Assembly: GCF_036127095.1 (NCBI RefSeq)
Contig: NZ_CP108006.1
Span: 5,819,501-5,883,500 of the forward strand
Origin: Streptomyces sp. NBC_00335
GTDB taxonomy: Bacteria; Actinomycetota; Actinomycetes; Streptomycetales; Streptomycetaceae
Direction: 5' to 3'
Length of the DNA: 64,000 nucleotides
In this document: in pieces, positions 1 through 7,830 of the stretch
Position numbering within the stretch: position 1 is the stretch's first letter
How the letters are laid out: each line of letters starts with the position of its first letter
Position numbers and translations under genes: made by a program
The notes under the pieces: model-generated
The model's input: only the letters and a program-made list of their open reading frames with translations
The model's database searches: none
What the model was told of the DNA's origin: nothing

Positions 1-1
1 C

Positions 2-826
2 GCACTGCGCGGGATCCGCCCCGAGCGGCTGCGGCGCGAGCTCACGCTGCTCGGCAGGGGCGTGGAGAGCGGCTCCGGCATGGCCGCGGCCTTCGGGATG
101 CCGGCGGCGGCCGACGGGGGCGCGTACCGGGGCTCCGAGGTCCTGGTCCCCAGGCGGCTGCGGGACTTCATGGAAGGGGACACCGCGCACCTGCCCCGGC
201 TGATGGAGGAGCTGCGCCGGTACCACCGGGCGGCCGTGGAGCCGTACTGGAGCCACATCCAGGCACAGATCGAGGCCGAGCGGGCCGCGCGGGGGCGGGC
301 GCTGCTCGACGGGGGAGCGGACGAGCTGCTGGCCTCGCTGCCGCCGATGCTGCGGTGGCGGGCGCCGGTGCTGGAGTGCGACTACCCCGTGGACCGGGAC
401 GTACGGCTGCGGGGGCGCGGGCTGCTGCTCCAGCCCTCCTTCTTCTGCCGGCGCACGGCGGTGACCCTGCACGATCCGGAGCTGCCGCCCGTGCTGGTGT
501 ATCCGGCGGCGGCCGAGCTGGCCTCGGCGCAGGCCGCCGGCGGCGATGCGGCGCGGCCGGCGGAGGAGCGGCGCCGGCACCGCCAGCACACCCTGGGCAA
601 GCTCGTCGGGCACACCCGGTCGGTGGTGCTCCAGGCCATCGGCGACGGGGCCACCACGAGCGAGCTGGCGCGGCGGGCCGGGGTCTCGCTGGCCTCCGCG
701 AGCCAGCACGCGGGGGTGATGCGGGAGGCCGGGCTGGTCACCACGCTGCGGCGGGGCAACGCGGTGCTGCACACGGTGACGCCGCTTGGCGCTGCGCTGC
801 TGAAGGGTGGGGCCGTGGTGTCGTGA
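2..826 (+). CDS. ArsR-like winged-helix regulator, 5' end cut by window
   Basis: The reading frame is open to the left window edge, so the true start lies outside. The visible part is about 274 residues. The last 75 residues form a winged helix: a helix-turn-helix reading TSELARRAGVSLASASQH, then a wing with LRRGNAVLHTVTPLG, as in ArsR-type regulators. The long N-terminal part, rich in Arg and Leu, fits the Streptomyces ArsR proteins with an extra N-terminal domain. There is no CxC metal site, so metal sensing is not supported. It converges on the PhoX-like gene, with a dispersed repeat between them. The ligand and targets cannot be read from sequence. Confidence 0.8.
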   Translation, partial: ALRGIRPERLRRELTLLGRGVESGSGMAAAFGMPAAADGGAYRGSEVLVPRRLRDFMEGDTAHLPRLMEELRRYHRAAVEPYWSHIQAQIEAERAARGRALLDGGADELLASLPPMLRWRAPVLECDYPVDRDVRLRGRGLLLQPSFFCRRTAVTLHDPELPPVLVYPAAAELASAQAAGGDAARPAEERRRHRQHTLGKLVGHTRSVVLQAIGDGATTSELARRAGVSLASASQHAGVMREAGLVTTLRRGNAVLHTVTPLGAALLKGGAVVS

Positions 827-892
827 CGCGCCGCACCCCGGCGGGTTCGTGACCCGTCGGGGTGCGGCCGGTGGTGCCGTGCGGCGCCGTTG

Positions 893-953
893 CCGGGGGC
901 TCCGCCCCCCGACCCCCGAGCCTCAAACGCCGGGGGGCTGGAGTTGGGCTCGG
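893..953. repeat. Dispersed intergenic repeat, copy A
   Basis: A G+C-rich block carries GGGGCTCCGCCCC, then GACCCC, then the core CTCAAACGCCGG, and ends GGGGCTGGA. The same series recurs near 6931-7000, 9240-9530 and 53631-53880. Here it sits between two convergent genes, where its GGGGC/GCCCC parts could fold and help end transcription. It has no coding capacity I trust. Confidence 0.75.
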
Positions 954-965
954 CCGGTGGGTCGG

Positions 966-2126
966 TCAGGTGCGGAAGGGGCCCGTGACCTCGTACGTGA
1001 TGCCGCCCGTCGAGCTGCCGCTCGTGCCGCGCTGGCTGCTGAAGTAGAGGCGGTTGCCGGCGGGGGAGAAGGCGGGGCCGGTGATCTCCGAGGAGGACTG
1101 GCCGGTGACCCGGAGGAAGGGGGCGACGATGTCGTCCGGGGTGATGACGCAGATCTCCAGGTTGCCGCCGTCCTCGGCGATGTACAGGTCGCCGTACGAG
1201 GAACCCGTGACGTTGTCGACGCCCGTCAGGGGGGCGTTGCCGCCGGGGACCAGGGAGTCGTCGTAGGCGAGCTCGTAGGTGCTGTTCGCGAGGTTGAGCT
1301 GCCAGACCCGGTTGTCGCCCTTGGTGGTGAACCAGACCGTGTCGTTGGCGTAGTGGCAGCCCTCGCCGCCGTTGAACTTCTTCGAGCCCGAGACCTGGGT
1401 GCGCGTGGTGGTCGGCGAGCCGTCCGGGTCCGGGACGTTGGCCCAGGTGAAGGAGCCGGAGGTGGCGGTGCCGGCCTTGAGGACCTGGAGGGTGCCGGAG
1501 GAGAGGTTGCCCCAGGTGGTGGGGATGAAGCGGTAGAAGCAGCCGCTGGTCTCGTCCTCGGTGAGGTAGATGACCTGGCGCACCGGGTCGGCGGCGGCCG
1601 CCTCGTGCTTGAAGCGGCCCATCGCGGGGCGCTGCACGGAGGCGTTGACCCCGTACGGGTCGGTCTCGTAGACGTAGCCGAGGCTGACCTCCTCGCAGGA
1701 CAGCCAGGTGTTCCACGGGGTCTTGCCGCCCGCGCAGTTCTGGCGGGTGTTGGAGAGGATCCGGTAGGCGCCGGTGACGGTGCCCGAGGAGTTGAACTTC
1801 ACCGCGCTCGCACCGCCGGAGGGGTTGATCTCCGAGTTCGACACGTAGATCCAGCCCGTGCCGTCGGCGAAACAGGCACCGCCGTCGGGGGCGCTGTGCC
1901 AGGTGTACGAGGTGCCGGCGACGGTCTGGCCGGAGCGGGCGATGACCCGGCTGCTGAAGCCGGCGGGCAGCATGATGCCGTTGGCGTCGGCTGCACCGAG
2001 CGCCCCGTAGGGTCCGGCGCCGGGCTGGGCGGGAGCCGCGTAGGCCGCGCCGTGCATCAGCGTGCCGCCGAAGGCGGCGGCGGAGGAGCCGATGACGGCC
2101 CCGCGAAGGAAGGTACGACGTTCCAC
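966..2126 (-). CDS. TAT-exported PhoX-family (DUF839) protein
   Basis: A 386-residue protein with a twin-arginine signal at the N-terminus: ERRTFLRG followed by a hydrophobic Ala/Gly stretch ending in AYAAPA. The mature part has the PhoX/DUF839 beta-propeller look, with phrases such as NTWLSCEEV (the acidic Ca-binding region of PhoX), DETSGCFYRF and GGEGCHY. Such proteins are secreted Ca-dependent alkaline phosphatases or relatives; activity is inferred from family. I chose the GTG at 2126 because AGGAG lies 5 bases before it and the arginine pair then falls at the extreme N-terminus; an ATG at 2180 gives 18 extra residues. No clear PHO-box repeat was seen upstream. Confidence 0.85.
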   Translation of the reverse strand: MERRTFLRGAVIGSSAAAFGGTLMHGAAYAAPAQPGAGPYGALGAADANGIMLPAGFSSRVIARSGQTVAGTSYTWHSAPDGGACFADGTGWIYVSNSEINPSGGASAVKFNSSGTVTGAYRILSNTRQNCAGGKTPWNTWLSCEEVSLGYVYETDPYGVNASVQRPAMGRFKHEAAAADPVRQVIYLTEDETSGCFYRFIPTTWGNLSSGTLQVLKAGTATSGSFTWANVPDPDGSPTTTRTQVSGSKKFNGGEGCHYANDTVWFTTKGDNRVWQLNLANSTYELAYDDSLVPGGNAPLTGVDNVTGSSYGDLYIAEDGGNLEICVITPDDIVAPFLRVTGQSSSEITGPAFSPAGNRLYFSSQRGTSGSSTGGITYEVTGPFRT

Positions 2127-2206
2127 GGTCACTCCTGTGGGAGGAGAGCTCCGCGCCCGGTCGGGCGAGGAGTCACGCACGCGTCGAGGAACTTAGAACC
2201 GTCGAG

Positions 2207-2221
2207 TTGACGTGACGTCAA
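2207..2221. promoter_or_regulatory. Perfect 15-bp palindrome between divergent genes
   Basis: TTGACGTGACGTCAA is two 7-base arms around one central base. It lies 81 bp upstream of the PhoX-like start and about 160 bp upstream of the globin start, in a short less G+C-rich patch. Its form suits a dimeric repressor, or it may overlap the -35 region of the PhoX promoter because it begins with TTGACG on both strands. The cognate regulator is unknown. Confidence 0.45.
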
Positions 2222-2383
2222 TTCCATATGACACGGGAGCGACCGGCACGAGGTCAATCCTCCCGGAGGGCCGGGCGAATCGGGCGGGCCTGGAATCGGA
2301 GCGGCAGCAGACAGGGGGCGGGACGGCGTAATGCGGGACTTTCTGCCCTGGGGAGGAGGCCGGTGCGGGAGGATGGTGGAGTG

Positions 2384-2848
2384 ATGACCCCCCATGCCGC
2401 CGACGCCGACATCACCGGCCGCGCCGACCTCGACGTCGTGCTGCGCCGCTTCTACACGGCGGCCTTCGCCGACCCGCGGATCGGGCCCTTCTTCACCGAG
2501 ATCGCCGGTACCGACCTCGACGTGCACCTGCCCAGGATCACCGACTTCTGGGAGCGGTCCCTCTTCCGCAGCGCCGACTACCGGCGCAACGCCTTCGCCC
2601 CGCACGCGGCGCTCCAGTCGGCCCGCGAGATGACCGCCGAGGACTTCGGCCGCTGGGTGCAGCTGTGGCGGGCCACGATCGACGGACTGCACCGGGGGCC
2701 GAACGCGGAGCGGGCCAAGGCCCAGGGCGAGCGGATCGCGCTGACCCTGCACAAGCGGCTGGCCGGCGCCGATGCCTCCCTGGAGAGCGCCGACGGGCTG
2801 GGCTTCGTACCGCTGGCGGCCCTGAGGCTGCGCTCGATGACGGCCTGA
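2384..2848 (+). CDS. Group III-like truncated hemoglobin
   Basis: A 154-residue protein with a truncated-globin pattern: VVLRRFYTAAFADPRIGPFF, then DLDVHLPRITDFWERSLF, then a later helix TAEDFGRWVQLW. The HLP...DFW segment and short length are typical of group III truncated hemoglobins, which bind heme and are linked to oxygen or NO chemistry. I use ATG 2384, with GTG 2381 equally possible; GGGAGGA lies just upstream. The upstream in-frame extension to 2228 is Arg/Ser-rich and looks non-coding. It is a single gene reading away from the PhoX-like gene. Its place near nitrite reductase makes NO handling plausible but unproven. Confidence 0.82.
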   Translation: MTPHAADADITGRADLDVVLRRFYTAAFADPRIGPFFTEIAGTDLDVHLPRITDFWERSLFRSADYRRNAFAPHAALQSAREMTAEDFGRWVQLWRATIDGLHRGPNAERAKAQGERIALTLHKRLAGADASLESADGLGFVPLAALRLRSMTA

Positions 2849-2971
2849 CCTGCACGTTCGTAGCGCGCCGAAGAAACGTCGAAAAAACTTCGCCGGGAGC
2901 GATGAGTTCCCCGGGGGCCCGCGGTCTACCTCTCGAAAGCAACGGAACACGCCGAGAGAAGAGAGACCCCC

Positions 2972-3379
2972 ATGTCCTCCACCATGATCTTCGTCAACCT
3001 GCCGGTCAAGGACCTGGAGGCCACCAAGACCTTCTGGGGCAAGCTCGGTTACGGCTTCAACGCCCAGTTCACCGACGAGAACTGCGCCTCGATGCCCATC
3101 ACCGACTCGATCGTGGCCATGTTCCTGACCGAGGCCCGGTACAAGGACTTCACCCACAAGGACATCGCGGACGCGACCAAGACCTCCGAGGTGCTGCTGT
3201 GTCTGAGCGCCGAGAGCCGCGACGCCGTCGACGAGCTCGTCGACGGGGCCCTGGCGGCGGGCGCCACCGAGCCCCGTCCCGCACAGGACCACGGGGTCAT
3301 GTACGGCCGCGCCTTCGACGACCTCTCCGGCCACACCTGGGAGATCATGTGGATGGACCCGTCGATCGTCGAGGGCTGA
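2972..3379 (+). CDS. VOC-family (glyoxalase-like) protein
   Basis: A 135-residue single VOC module. It starts with IFVNLPVKDLEATKTFWGKLGY, a typical first beta-alpha unit, and ends with DLSGHTWEIMWMDPS, the usual last strand, where Glu is a common metal ligand. Family members bind a divalent metal and act as lyases, dioxygenases or drug-binding proteins. The expected first His is replaced (IFVNLPV), so a full glyoxalase site is doubtful. The purine-rich GAGAGAAGAGAG precedes the ATG. The substrate is unknown. It converges on nirD with only 3 bases between stops. Confidence 0.85.
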   Translation: MSSTMIFVNLPVKDLEATKTFWGKLGYGFNAQFTDENCASMPITDSIVAMFLTEARYKDFTHKDIADATKTSEVLLCLSAESRDAVDELVDGALAAGATEPRPAQDHGVMYGRAFDDLSGHTWEIMWMDPSIVEG

Positions 3380-3382
3380 GCC

Positions 3383-3718
3383 TCAGACGGAGGTCGCGGC
3401 GGTCCGCACCGGGTACGTCCGGACCGCCACCTCCGCGTCGTCCAGGCAGTGCCCCGACTCCAGGTCGAAGCGCTGCTTGAGCAGCGGCGAGGCCACGAAG
3501 GCCCGCCCGGCGGCCGAGCCGACCAGCCCGCGCGAGAGCACCTGCGCCCCGGTGAAGGGGTCCCGGTTGCCGATCGCGTACGGGCGTCCCGCGCGGTCGA
3601 CGAACACGGCGGCCTGGCTCCCGTCGGGCAGCAGCGCCGCCACCCCGCGCCCGGGGGTCAGCGCCGACAGCTCGCACACGGTGAGCCATCCCTCCGCCAC
3701 CTGCAGTTCCACGGTCAT
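3383..3718 (-). CDS. nirD: Nitrite reductase (NADH) small subunit NirD
   Basis: A 111-residue Rieske-fold small subunit of cytoplasmic NADH-dependent nitrite reductase. Motifs are WLTVCELSALTPGRGVAALL at the N-terminus, YAIGNRDPFTGA in the middle, and VASPLLKQRFDLESGHCLDD near the end. The His/Cys cluster ligands of true Rieske proteins are absent, as is usual in NirD. Its ATG overlaps the nirB stop as ATGA, so the two are translationally coupled. It should partner NirB in reducing nitrite to ammonium. Confidence 0.95.
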   Translation of the reverse strand: MTVELQVAEGWLTVCELSALTPGRGVAALLPDGSQAAVFVDRAGRPYAIGNRDPFTGAQVLSRGLVGSAAGRAFVASPLLKQRFDLESGHCLDDAEVAVRTYPVRTAATSV

Positions 3719-6300
3719 CGGGTGCCTCCCAGGGGCTCCAGGGTCAGCACGGTCAGGTCGGGCTTGACCTGACCGCGTTCGGGGACGAACTTCACGCTCG
3801 GGTCGGGTGCGCCGGGGGCGTTGACGAAGGACACGAACCGGCGCAGCCGCTCCGGGTCGTCCAGGGTCTCGGCCCATTCGTCGCGGTAGTGCGCCACGTG
3901 GTCGGCCATCAGCGATTCCAGCTCCGCGCACAGCCCGAGCGAATCGCGCACGATCACGTCCCGCAGGTGCTCCAGGCCGCCCTCCAGCCGGTCCAGCCAG
4001 GTGGAGGTCCGCTCCAGCCGGTCGGCGGTGCGGATGTAGAACATCAGGAACCGGTCGATGAGCCGCACCAGTTCGGCGTCGGACAGGTCCTGGGCGAGGA
4101 GGTCTGCGTGGCGCGGGGTGGCCCCGCCGTTGCCGCCGACGTAGAGGTTCCAGCCGCTCGCCGTCGCGATGATCCCGAAGTCCTTGCTCTGCGCCTCCGC
4201 GCACTCGCGGGCGCAGCCGGACACCGCCGACTTGAGCTTGTGCGGGGCGCGCAGGCCGCGGTAGCGCAGCTCCAGGTCGATGGCCATCCGTACGGAGTCC
4301 TGGACCCCGTAGCGGCACCAGGTCTGGCCCACGCAGGACTTCACCGTCCGCAGGGCCTTGCCGTACGCGTGCCCGGACTCGAATCCGGCCTCGACGAGCC
4401 GGGCCCAGATGCGGGGGAGGTCGTCGAGGGCGGCGCCGAAGAGGTCGATGCGCTGCCCGCCGGTGATCTTCGTGTAGAGGCCGAAGTCGCGGGCGACCTC
4501 ACCGATCACGATGAGCTTGTCGGGGGTGATCTCGCCGCCGGGAATGCGCGGCACGACCGAGTACGAGCCGTTGCGCTGCATGTTGGCCAGGAAGTGGTCG
4601 TTGGTGTCCTGGAGGGCGGCCTGCTCCCCGTCCAGGACGTAGCCGCTCGCTCCGAGGGTGGGGGCGAGCGAGGCGATGATCGAACCGACGGTGGGCTTGC
4701 AGACCTCGCAGCCCTCGCCGCCGCGCGCCTCCTCGCGGCCGTGGCTGTCGAGGAGCTTCTCGTACGAGGTCACGCGCAGGGTGCGGACGATCTCGTAGAG
4801 CTCGGCGCGGGTGAAGGGGAAGCAGTCGCAGAGCCCCTTGTCGGCGGCCGGCGGCATCAGCTGGCCGATCACCTTGAGGCAGCTTCCGCAGCCGGTGCCC
4901 GCCTTGGTGCACTTCTTGACCTCGGGCACCGTGGTGTGGGCGGTGATCGCCTTCTTGGTGACGTTGTGGCAGGAGCAGATCACCGCGCCGTCCGGGAGCG
5001 AGGCCGGGCCGAGCGCGACGGGTGCGCCGGCGCCGGCGGGCAGCACCAGCTGCTCGGGGGTGACGGGCGGTACGGAGCCGGTGAGCGGGCGCAGCAGGCC
5101 GTAGGAGTCGGCGTCGCCGACCAGGACGCCGCCGAGCAGGACTCCTTCGGCGGAGACGACCACCTTCTTGTAGACGCCCGAGCGGGAGTCGGAGTAGACG
5201 ACGTCGAGACTGCCGGCGGTGGCTCCGTGGGCGTCGCCGAAGGAGGCCACGTCCACGCCGAGGAGCTTGAGCTTGGTGGAGAGGTCGGCGCCGGTGAACT
5301 CCTTCTCGCGGCCCAGCAGGTCGGCCGCGGCCGTCTCCGCCATCTCGTAGCCGGGGGCGACCAGCCCGTAGACGCGGCCGTCGGAGGCGAGCGCGCACTC
5401 GCCGATGGCGTAGACGTGCGGGTCGGAGGTGCGGCAGCGGGCGTCGACGGAGATGCCGCCGCGTTCGCCGACGGTCAGGCCGCTCTCGCGGGCGAGCTGG
5501 TCGCGGGGCCGGACGCCGGCGGAGAAGACGACCAGGTCCGTGTCGACGCTGGAACCGTCGGACAGCTTCATGCCGCTGACCGAGCCGTCCTCGCTGGTGA
5601 GCACCTCCTGGGTGCCGACGCCCGTGTGGACGGTCAGCCCCATGTTCTCGATGGTGCGCAGCAGGGCCGCGCCGCCGCCCTCGTCGACCTGGACGGGCAT
5701 CAGCCGGGGCGCGAACTCCACGACGCGGGTGGCGAGTCCGAGGCCCTTGAGCGCGCCGGCGGCCTCCAGCCCGAGCAGGCCGCCGCCGACCACGGCGCCG
5801 GTGGTGCGGGTCTTGGCGTACTCCTCGATCGCGAGGAGGTCCTCGATGGTGCGGTACACGAAACAGCCCGGGGCGTCCTTGCCGGGGACGGGCGGCACGA
5901 AGGGGTAGCTGCCGGTCGCGAGCACGAGCACGTCGTACGGGAACACCTGCCCCGTGCGGGACGTGACGGTGCGGGCTTCGCGGTCGATGCTCTCGGCCGG
6001 GTCGTCGAGGTGCAGGGCGATCCCGTGCTCCTCCATGAAGGAGGCCGGGGTGAGGGAGAGGTCCTCGGGGGTGCTGCCGGAGAAGTACGAGGTCAGGTGC
6101 ACGCGGTCGTAGGCGGGCCGAGGCTCCTCGCAGAGCACGGTGATCCGGTGCGTGGCGGTGGCGCCGAGTTCGGCGAGCGCCTCCAGGTACCGCTGGCCGA
6201 CCATGCCGTGGCCGATGAGCACGAGGGCGGGGCGGGTTCCGGGGGCCTGGGTGGTGGCCTGGGCGGTGCCCGGGGCGGGCGTGGGCGTGGCTGCGGCCAT
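3715..6300 (-). CDS. nirB: Nitrite reductase (NADH) large subunit NirB
   Basis: An 861-residue flavo-siroheme enzyme reducing nitrite to ammonium with NADH. Domain order: FAD Rossmann fold with LIGHGMVGQRYLEAL near residue 30; NAD fold with VVGGGLLGLEAAGAL near 170; BFD-type [2Fe-2S] region CSCHNVTKK...CGSC near 440-475; then the nitrite/sulfite reductase domains, with siroheme/[4Fe-4S] cysteines in SCVGQTWCRYG and SGCARECAEA around 650-700. Length and order are normal for NirB. It sits two bases from the upstream FAD oxidoreductase gene and overlaps nirD. A GlnR-like box upstream of the operon suggests nitrogen control. The N-terminal 20 residues are Ala/Thr/Pro-rich and likely disordered. 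Confidence 0.97.
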   Translation of the reverse strand: MAAATPTPAPGTAQATTQAPGTRPALVLIGHGMVGQRYLEALAELGATATHRITVLCEEPRPAYDRVHLTSYFSGSTPEDLSLTPASFMEEHGIALHLDDPAESIDREARTVTSRTGQVFPYDVLVLATGSYPFVPPVPGKDAPGCFVYRTIEDLLAIEEYAKTRTTGAVVGGGLLGLEAAGALKGLGLATRVVEFAPRLMPVQVDEGGGAALLRTIENMGLTVHTGVGTQEVLTSEDGSVSGMKLSDGSSVDTDLVVFSAGVRPRDQLARESGLTVGERGGISVDARCRTSDPHVYAIGECALASDGRVYGLVAPGYEMAETAAADLLGREKEFTGADLSTKLKLLGVDVASFGDAHGATAGSLDVVYSDSRSGVYKKVVVSAEGVLLGGVLVGDADSYGLLRPLTGSVPPVTPEQLVLPAGAGAPVALGPASLPDGAVICSCHNVTKKAITAHTTVPEVKKCTKAGTGCGSCLKVIGQLMPPAADKGLCDCFPFTRAELYEIVRTLRVTSYEKLLDSHGREEARGGEGCEVCKPTVGSIIASLAPTLGASGYVLDGEQAALQDTNDHFLANMQRNGSYSVVPRIPGGEITPDKLIVIGEVARDFGLYTKITGGQRIDLFGAALDDLPRIWARLVEAGFESGHAYGKALRTVKSCVGQTWCRYGVQDSVRMAIDLELRYRGLRAPHKLKSAVSGCARECAEAQSKDFGIIATASGWNLYVGGNGGATPRHADLLAQDLSDAELVRLIDRFLMFYIRTADRLERTSTWLDRLEGGLEHLRDVIVRDSLGLCAELESLMADHVAHYRDEWAETLDDPERLRRFVSFVNAPGAPDPSVKFVPERGQVKPDLTVLTLEPLGGTR

Positions 6301-6302
6301 GA

Positions 6303-7664
6303 TCAGGAGCCTCCGTCGTCGGTGAGCAGGTGGTGCAGGTCGATCAGACCGTGCTGGTCGGTGAGGGGGGCGCCGTCCTCCCAGCTGCGGGCGAGGGCGC
6401 CCACGCTGGAGAGTTCGCCGAGCAGGACCCCGCCGACGAGGCGGTCGCCGCGGACGACGACCTTGCGGTAGGTGCGGCGGGTGGCGTCGGTGAGCCGGAC
6501 CACGTCGTCGCCGGGGAGCGGGGTGGTCTCGCCGAAGGCGGCGAGGTCGAGGGGCCGGTCGCCGCCGGCGGTCAGGGTGAGGCGGGTCAGGGCGCGGGTC
6601 CCGTTGTAGGCGGGGTCCTGGTCAAGTCCCTTGCCGGTTCCGAGCAGGACTCCGGCGAGGGCGTCGGCCTGTTCGAGGGCGGGGCCGGCCAGGCCGTACA
6701 CCCGGCCCTCGTGCTCGGCGCAGTCGCCGACGGCGTGGATGCGGGGGTCGCTGGTGCGGAGCTCGTCGTCGACGAGGATGCCCTTGCGGACGTCGAGGCC
6801 GGCGGCCTGGGCGAGGCCCGTGCGGGGGCGGACCCCGCAGGCGAGGACGACGATGTCGGCGTCCAGGCGGTAGCCGACGGCGAGGTCGACACCGGTGACC
6901 TTGCGGTGGCCCGGGGCGGGGTCGGCGACCCTGCGGGGCGTTGCGGGCTCTGCCCGGACCCGCTCCTCGAACGCCCGAGGGGCTGGATCTCGGCTGACGC
7001 CGTCAGCAGGGTGCGGCTGGTCCGTGGTCGTTGCCAGGCCGCGGACGCGGCATTCCGTGTGGATCTCCACGCCCAGGTCTGTCAGGTGGGTGCGCAGGAG
7101 TTCCGAGGCTTCCGCGTCGAGTTGGCGTTCCATCAGGCGCTCGCCCTGCTGCGCCAGGACCACCTGCGCGCCCCGCTCGGCCAGCGCGCGGGCCGCCGAG
7201 ACGCCGAGGAGGCCGCCGCCGATCACCACCGCGCGCACCCCGGGACGTACGGCCGCCGACAGGGCCAGGCAGTCGTCCATGGTGCGGAACGCGTGGACCC
7301 CGGCGGGGAGTTCCCGCCCTTCGGGTTCGAAGAGGCCGCGCAGGGGAGGGAGCACCGGGTTCGACCCCGTGGCCAGGACGAGGGTGCCGTACGGCTCGAC
7401 CGTGCCGTCGTCGCAGTGCACCACCTGCTCCGCGCGGTCGATCCGTACCGCCCGCACGCCGCGGCGCAGCGCCGGGCCGGGGGCCGGGAGGGCCGTCACC
7501 TCCGGCGCGTACCGGCCGGCCAGGACCTCCGCGAGGAGGACCCGGTTGTAGGGGGCGTGCGCCTCCTCACCGAGGACGCGGACGTCCCCGCCCAGCCGGG
7601 CGGCGAGCCGCAGGCCGGCGAGGCCGCCGCCGATCACCACCACGCGTTGCTGTTCCGAGGTCAT
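6303..7664 (-). CDS. FAD/NAD(P)-dependent oxidoreductase of the nitrite-reductase operon (NasB-like), with an in-frame repeat insertion
   Basis: A 453-residue pyridine nucleotide-disulfide oxidoreductase-type protein. Visible are the FAD fold VVVIGGGLAGLRLAARLGG at the N-terminus, ATGSNPVLPPLRG, the NAD fold VVIGGGLLGVSAARALAERG, and the FAD-closing region DPRIHAVGDCAEHEGRVYG. It resembles the first half of NirB and the electron-transfer subunit of assimilatory nitrate reductases, so it probably feeds electrons to NasA or NirB. Near residues 200-245 there is a non-conserved Pro/Arg/Asp-rich insert. Its DNA (about 6931-7000) matches the dispersed repeat seen elsewhere in the window, and the frame is kept. 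The ATG at 7664 matches the start of the fold; no strong ribosome site is seen. Confidence 0.88.
   Translation of the reverse strand: MTSEQQRVVVIGGGLAGLRLAARLGGDVRVLGEEAHAPYNRVLLAEVLAGRYAPEVTALPAPGPALRRGVRAVRIDRAEQVVHCDDGTVEPYGTLVLATGSNPVLPPLRGLFEPEGRELPAGVHAFRTMDDCLALSAAVRPGVRAVVIGGGLLGVSAARALAERGAQVVLAQQGERLMERQLDAEASELLRTHLTDLGVEIHTECRVRGLATTTDQPHPADGVSRDPAPRAFEERVRAEPATPRRVADPAPGHRKVTGVDLAVGYRLDADIVVLACGVRPRTGLAQAAGLDVRKGILVDDELRTSDPRIHAVGDCAEHEGRVYGLAGPALEQADALAGVLLGTGKGLDQDPAYNGTRALTRLTLTAGGDRPLDLAAFGETTPLPGDDVVRLTDATRRTYRKVVVRGDRLVGGVLLGELSSVGALARSWEDGAPLTDQHGLIDLHHLLTDDGGS
6931..7000. repeat. Dispersed repeat copy B, inside a coding sequence
   Basis: The block runs GCGGGCTCTGCCCGGACC, then CTCCTCGAACGCCCGAGGGG, then CTGGATCTCGGCTG. 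It aligns along its length with copies near 9318-9383 and 53700-53770 (GGGCTCCGCCCCGGACC, CTCAAACGCCGG, CTGGATTTGGCTG). Unlike the other copies it lies inside an open reading frame, that of the FAD oxidoreductase. Confidence 0.72.
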
Positions 7665-7686
7665 GACACGAGAGTGCGCGGCCGCT

Positions 7687-7724
7687 GTTTCCCCACGGCA
7701 TCGCCGTTGTTTCCCCGACGGAAC
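7687..7724 (-). promoter_or_regulatory. GlnR-like box upstream of the nitrite-reductase operon
   Basis: Read on the minus strand: GTTCC-n6-GAAAC-n6-GATGC-n6-GAAAC. The two GAAAC half-sites are exactly 22 bp apart and the first has a GTnnC partner 11 bp upstream. This matches the actinomycete GlnR pattern gTnAC-n6-GaAAC repeated every 22 bp. It lies 23-60 bp upstream of the FAD oxidoreductase start. GlnR is known to control nirB and nasA in S. coelicolor, so the site is well placed. The third half-site is poor. Confidence 0.75.
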
Positions 7725-7830
7725 GCCGACCTCAGCGTGCGGGTTAAGCGTCCGTGAGGCGTTCCTCAAGGCCGCCTTAAGGATCACGGGAGGGCCGGGG
7801 AGCCCGCCGGAGCGCCCGTAGCGTGGCCGT

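Noticed and set aside
2127..2230. PHO box upstream of the PhoX-like gene
   Set aside because: No pair of GTTCACC-like direct repeats at 11-bp spacing was found; only the unrelated TTGACGTGACGTCAA palindrome is present.
3889..6471. An 860-codon open frame opposite nirB
   Set aside because: Mirror of a certain gene; Val/Gly/Ala/Asp-rich with no fold signal.
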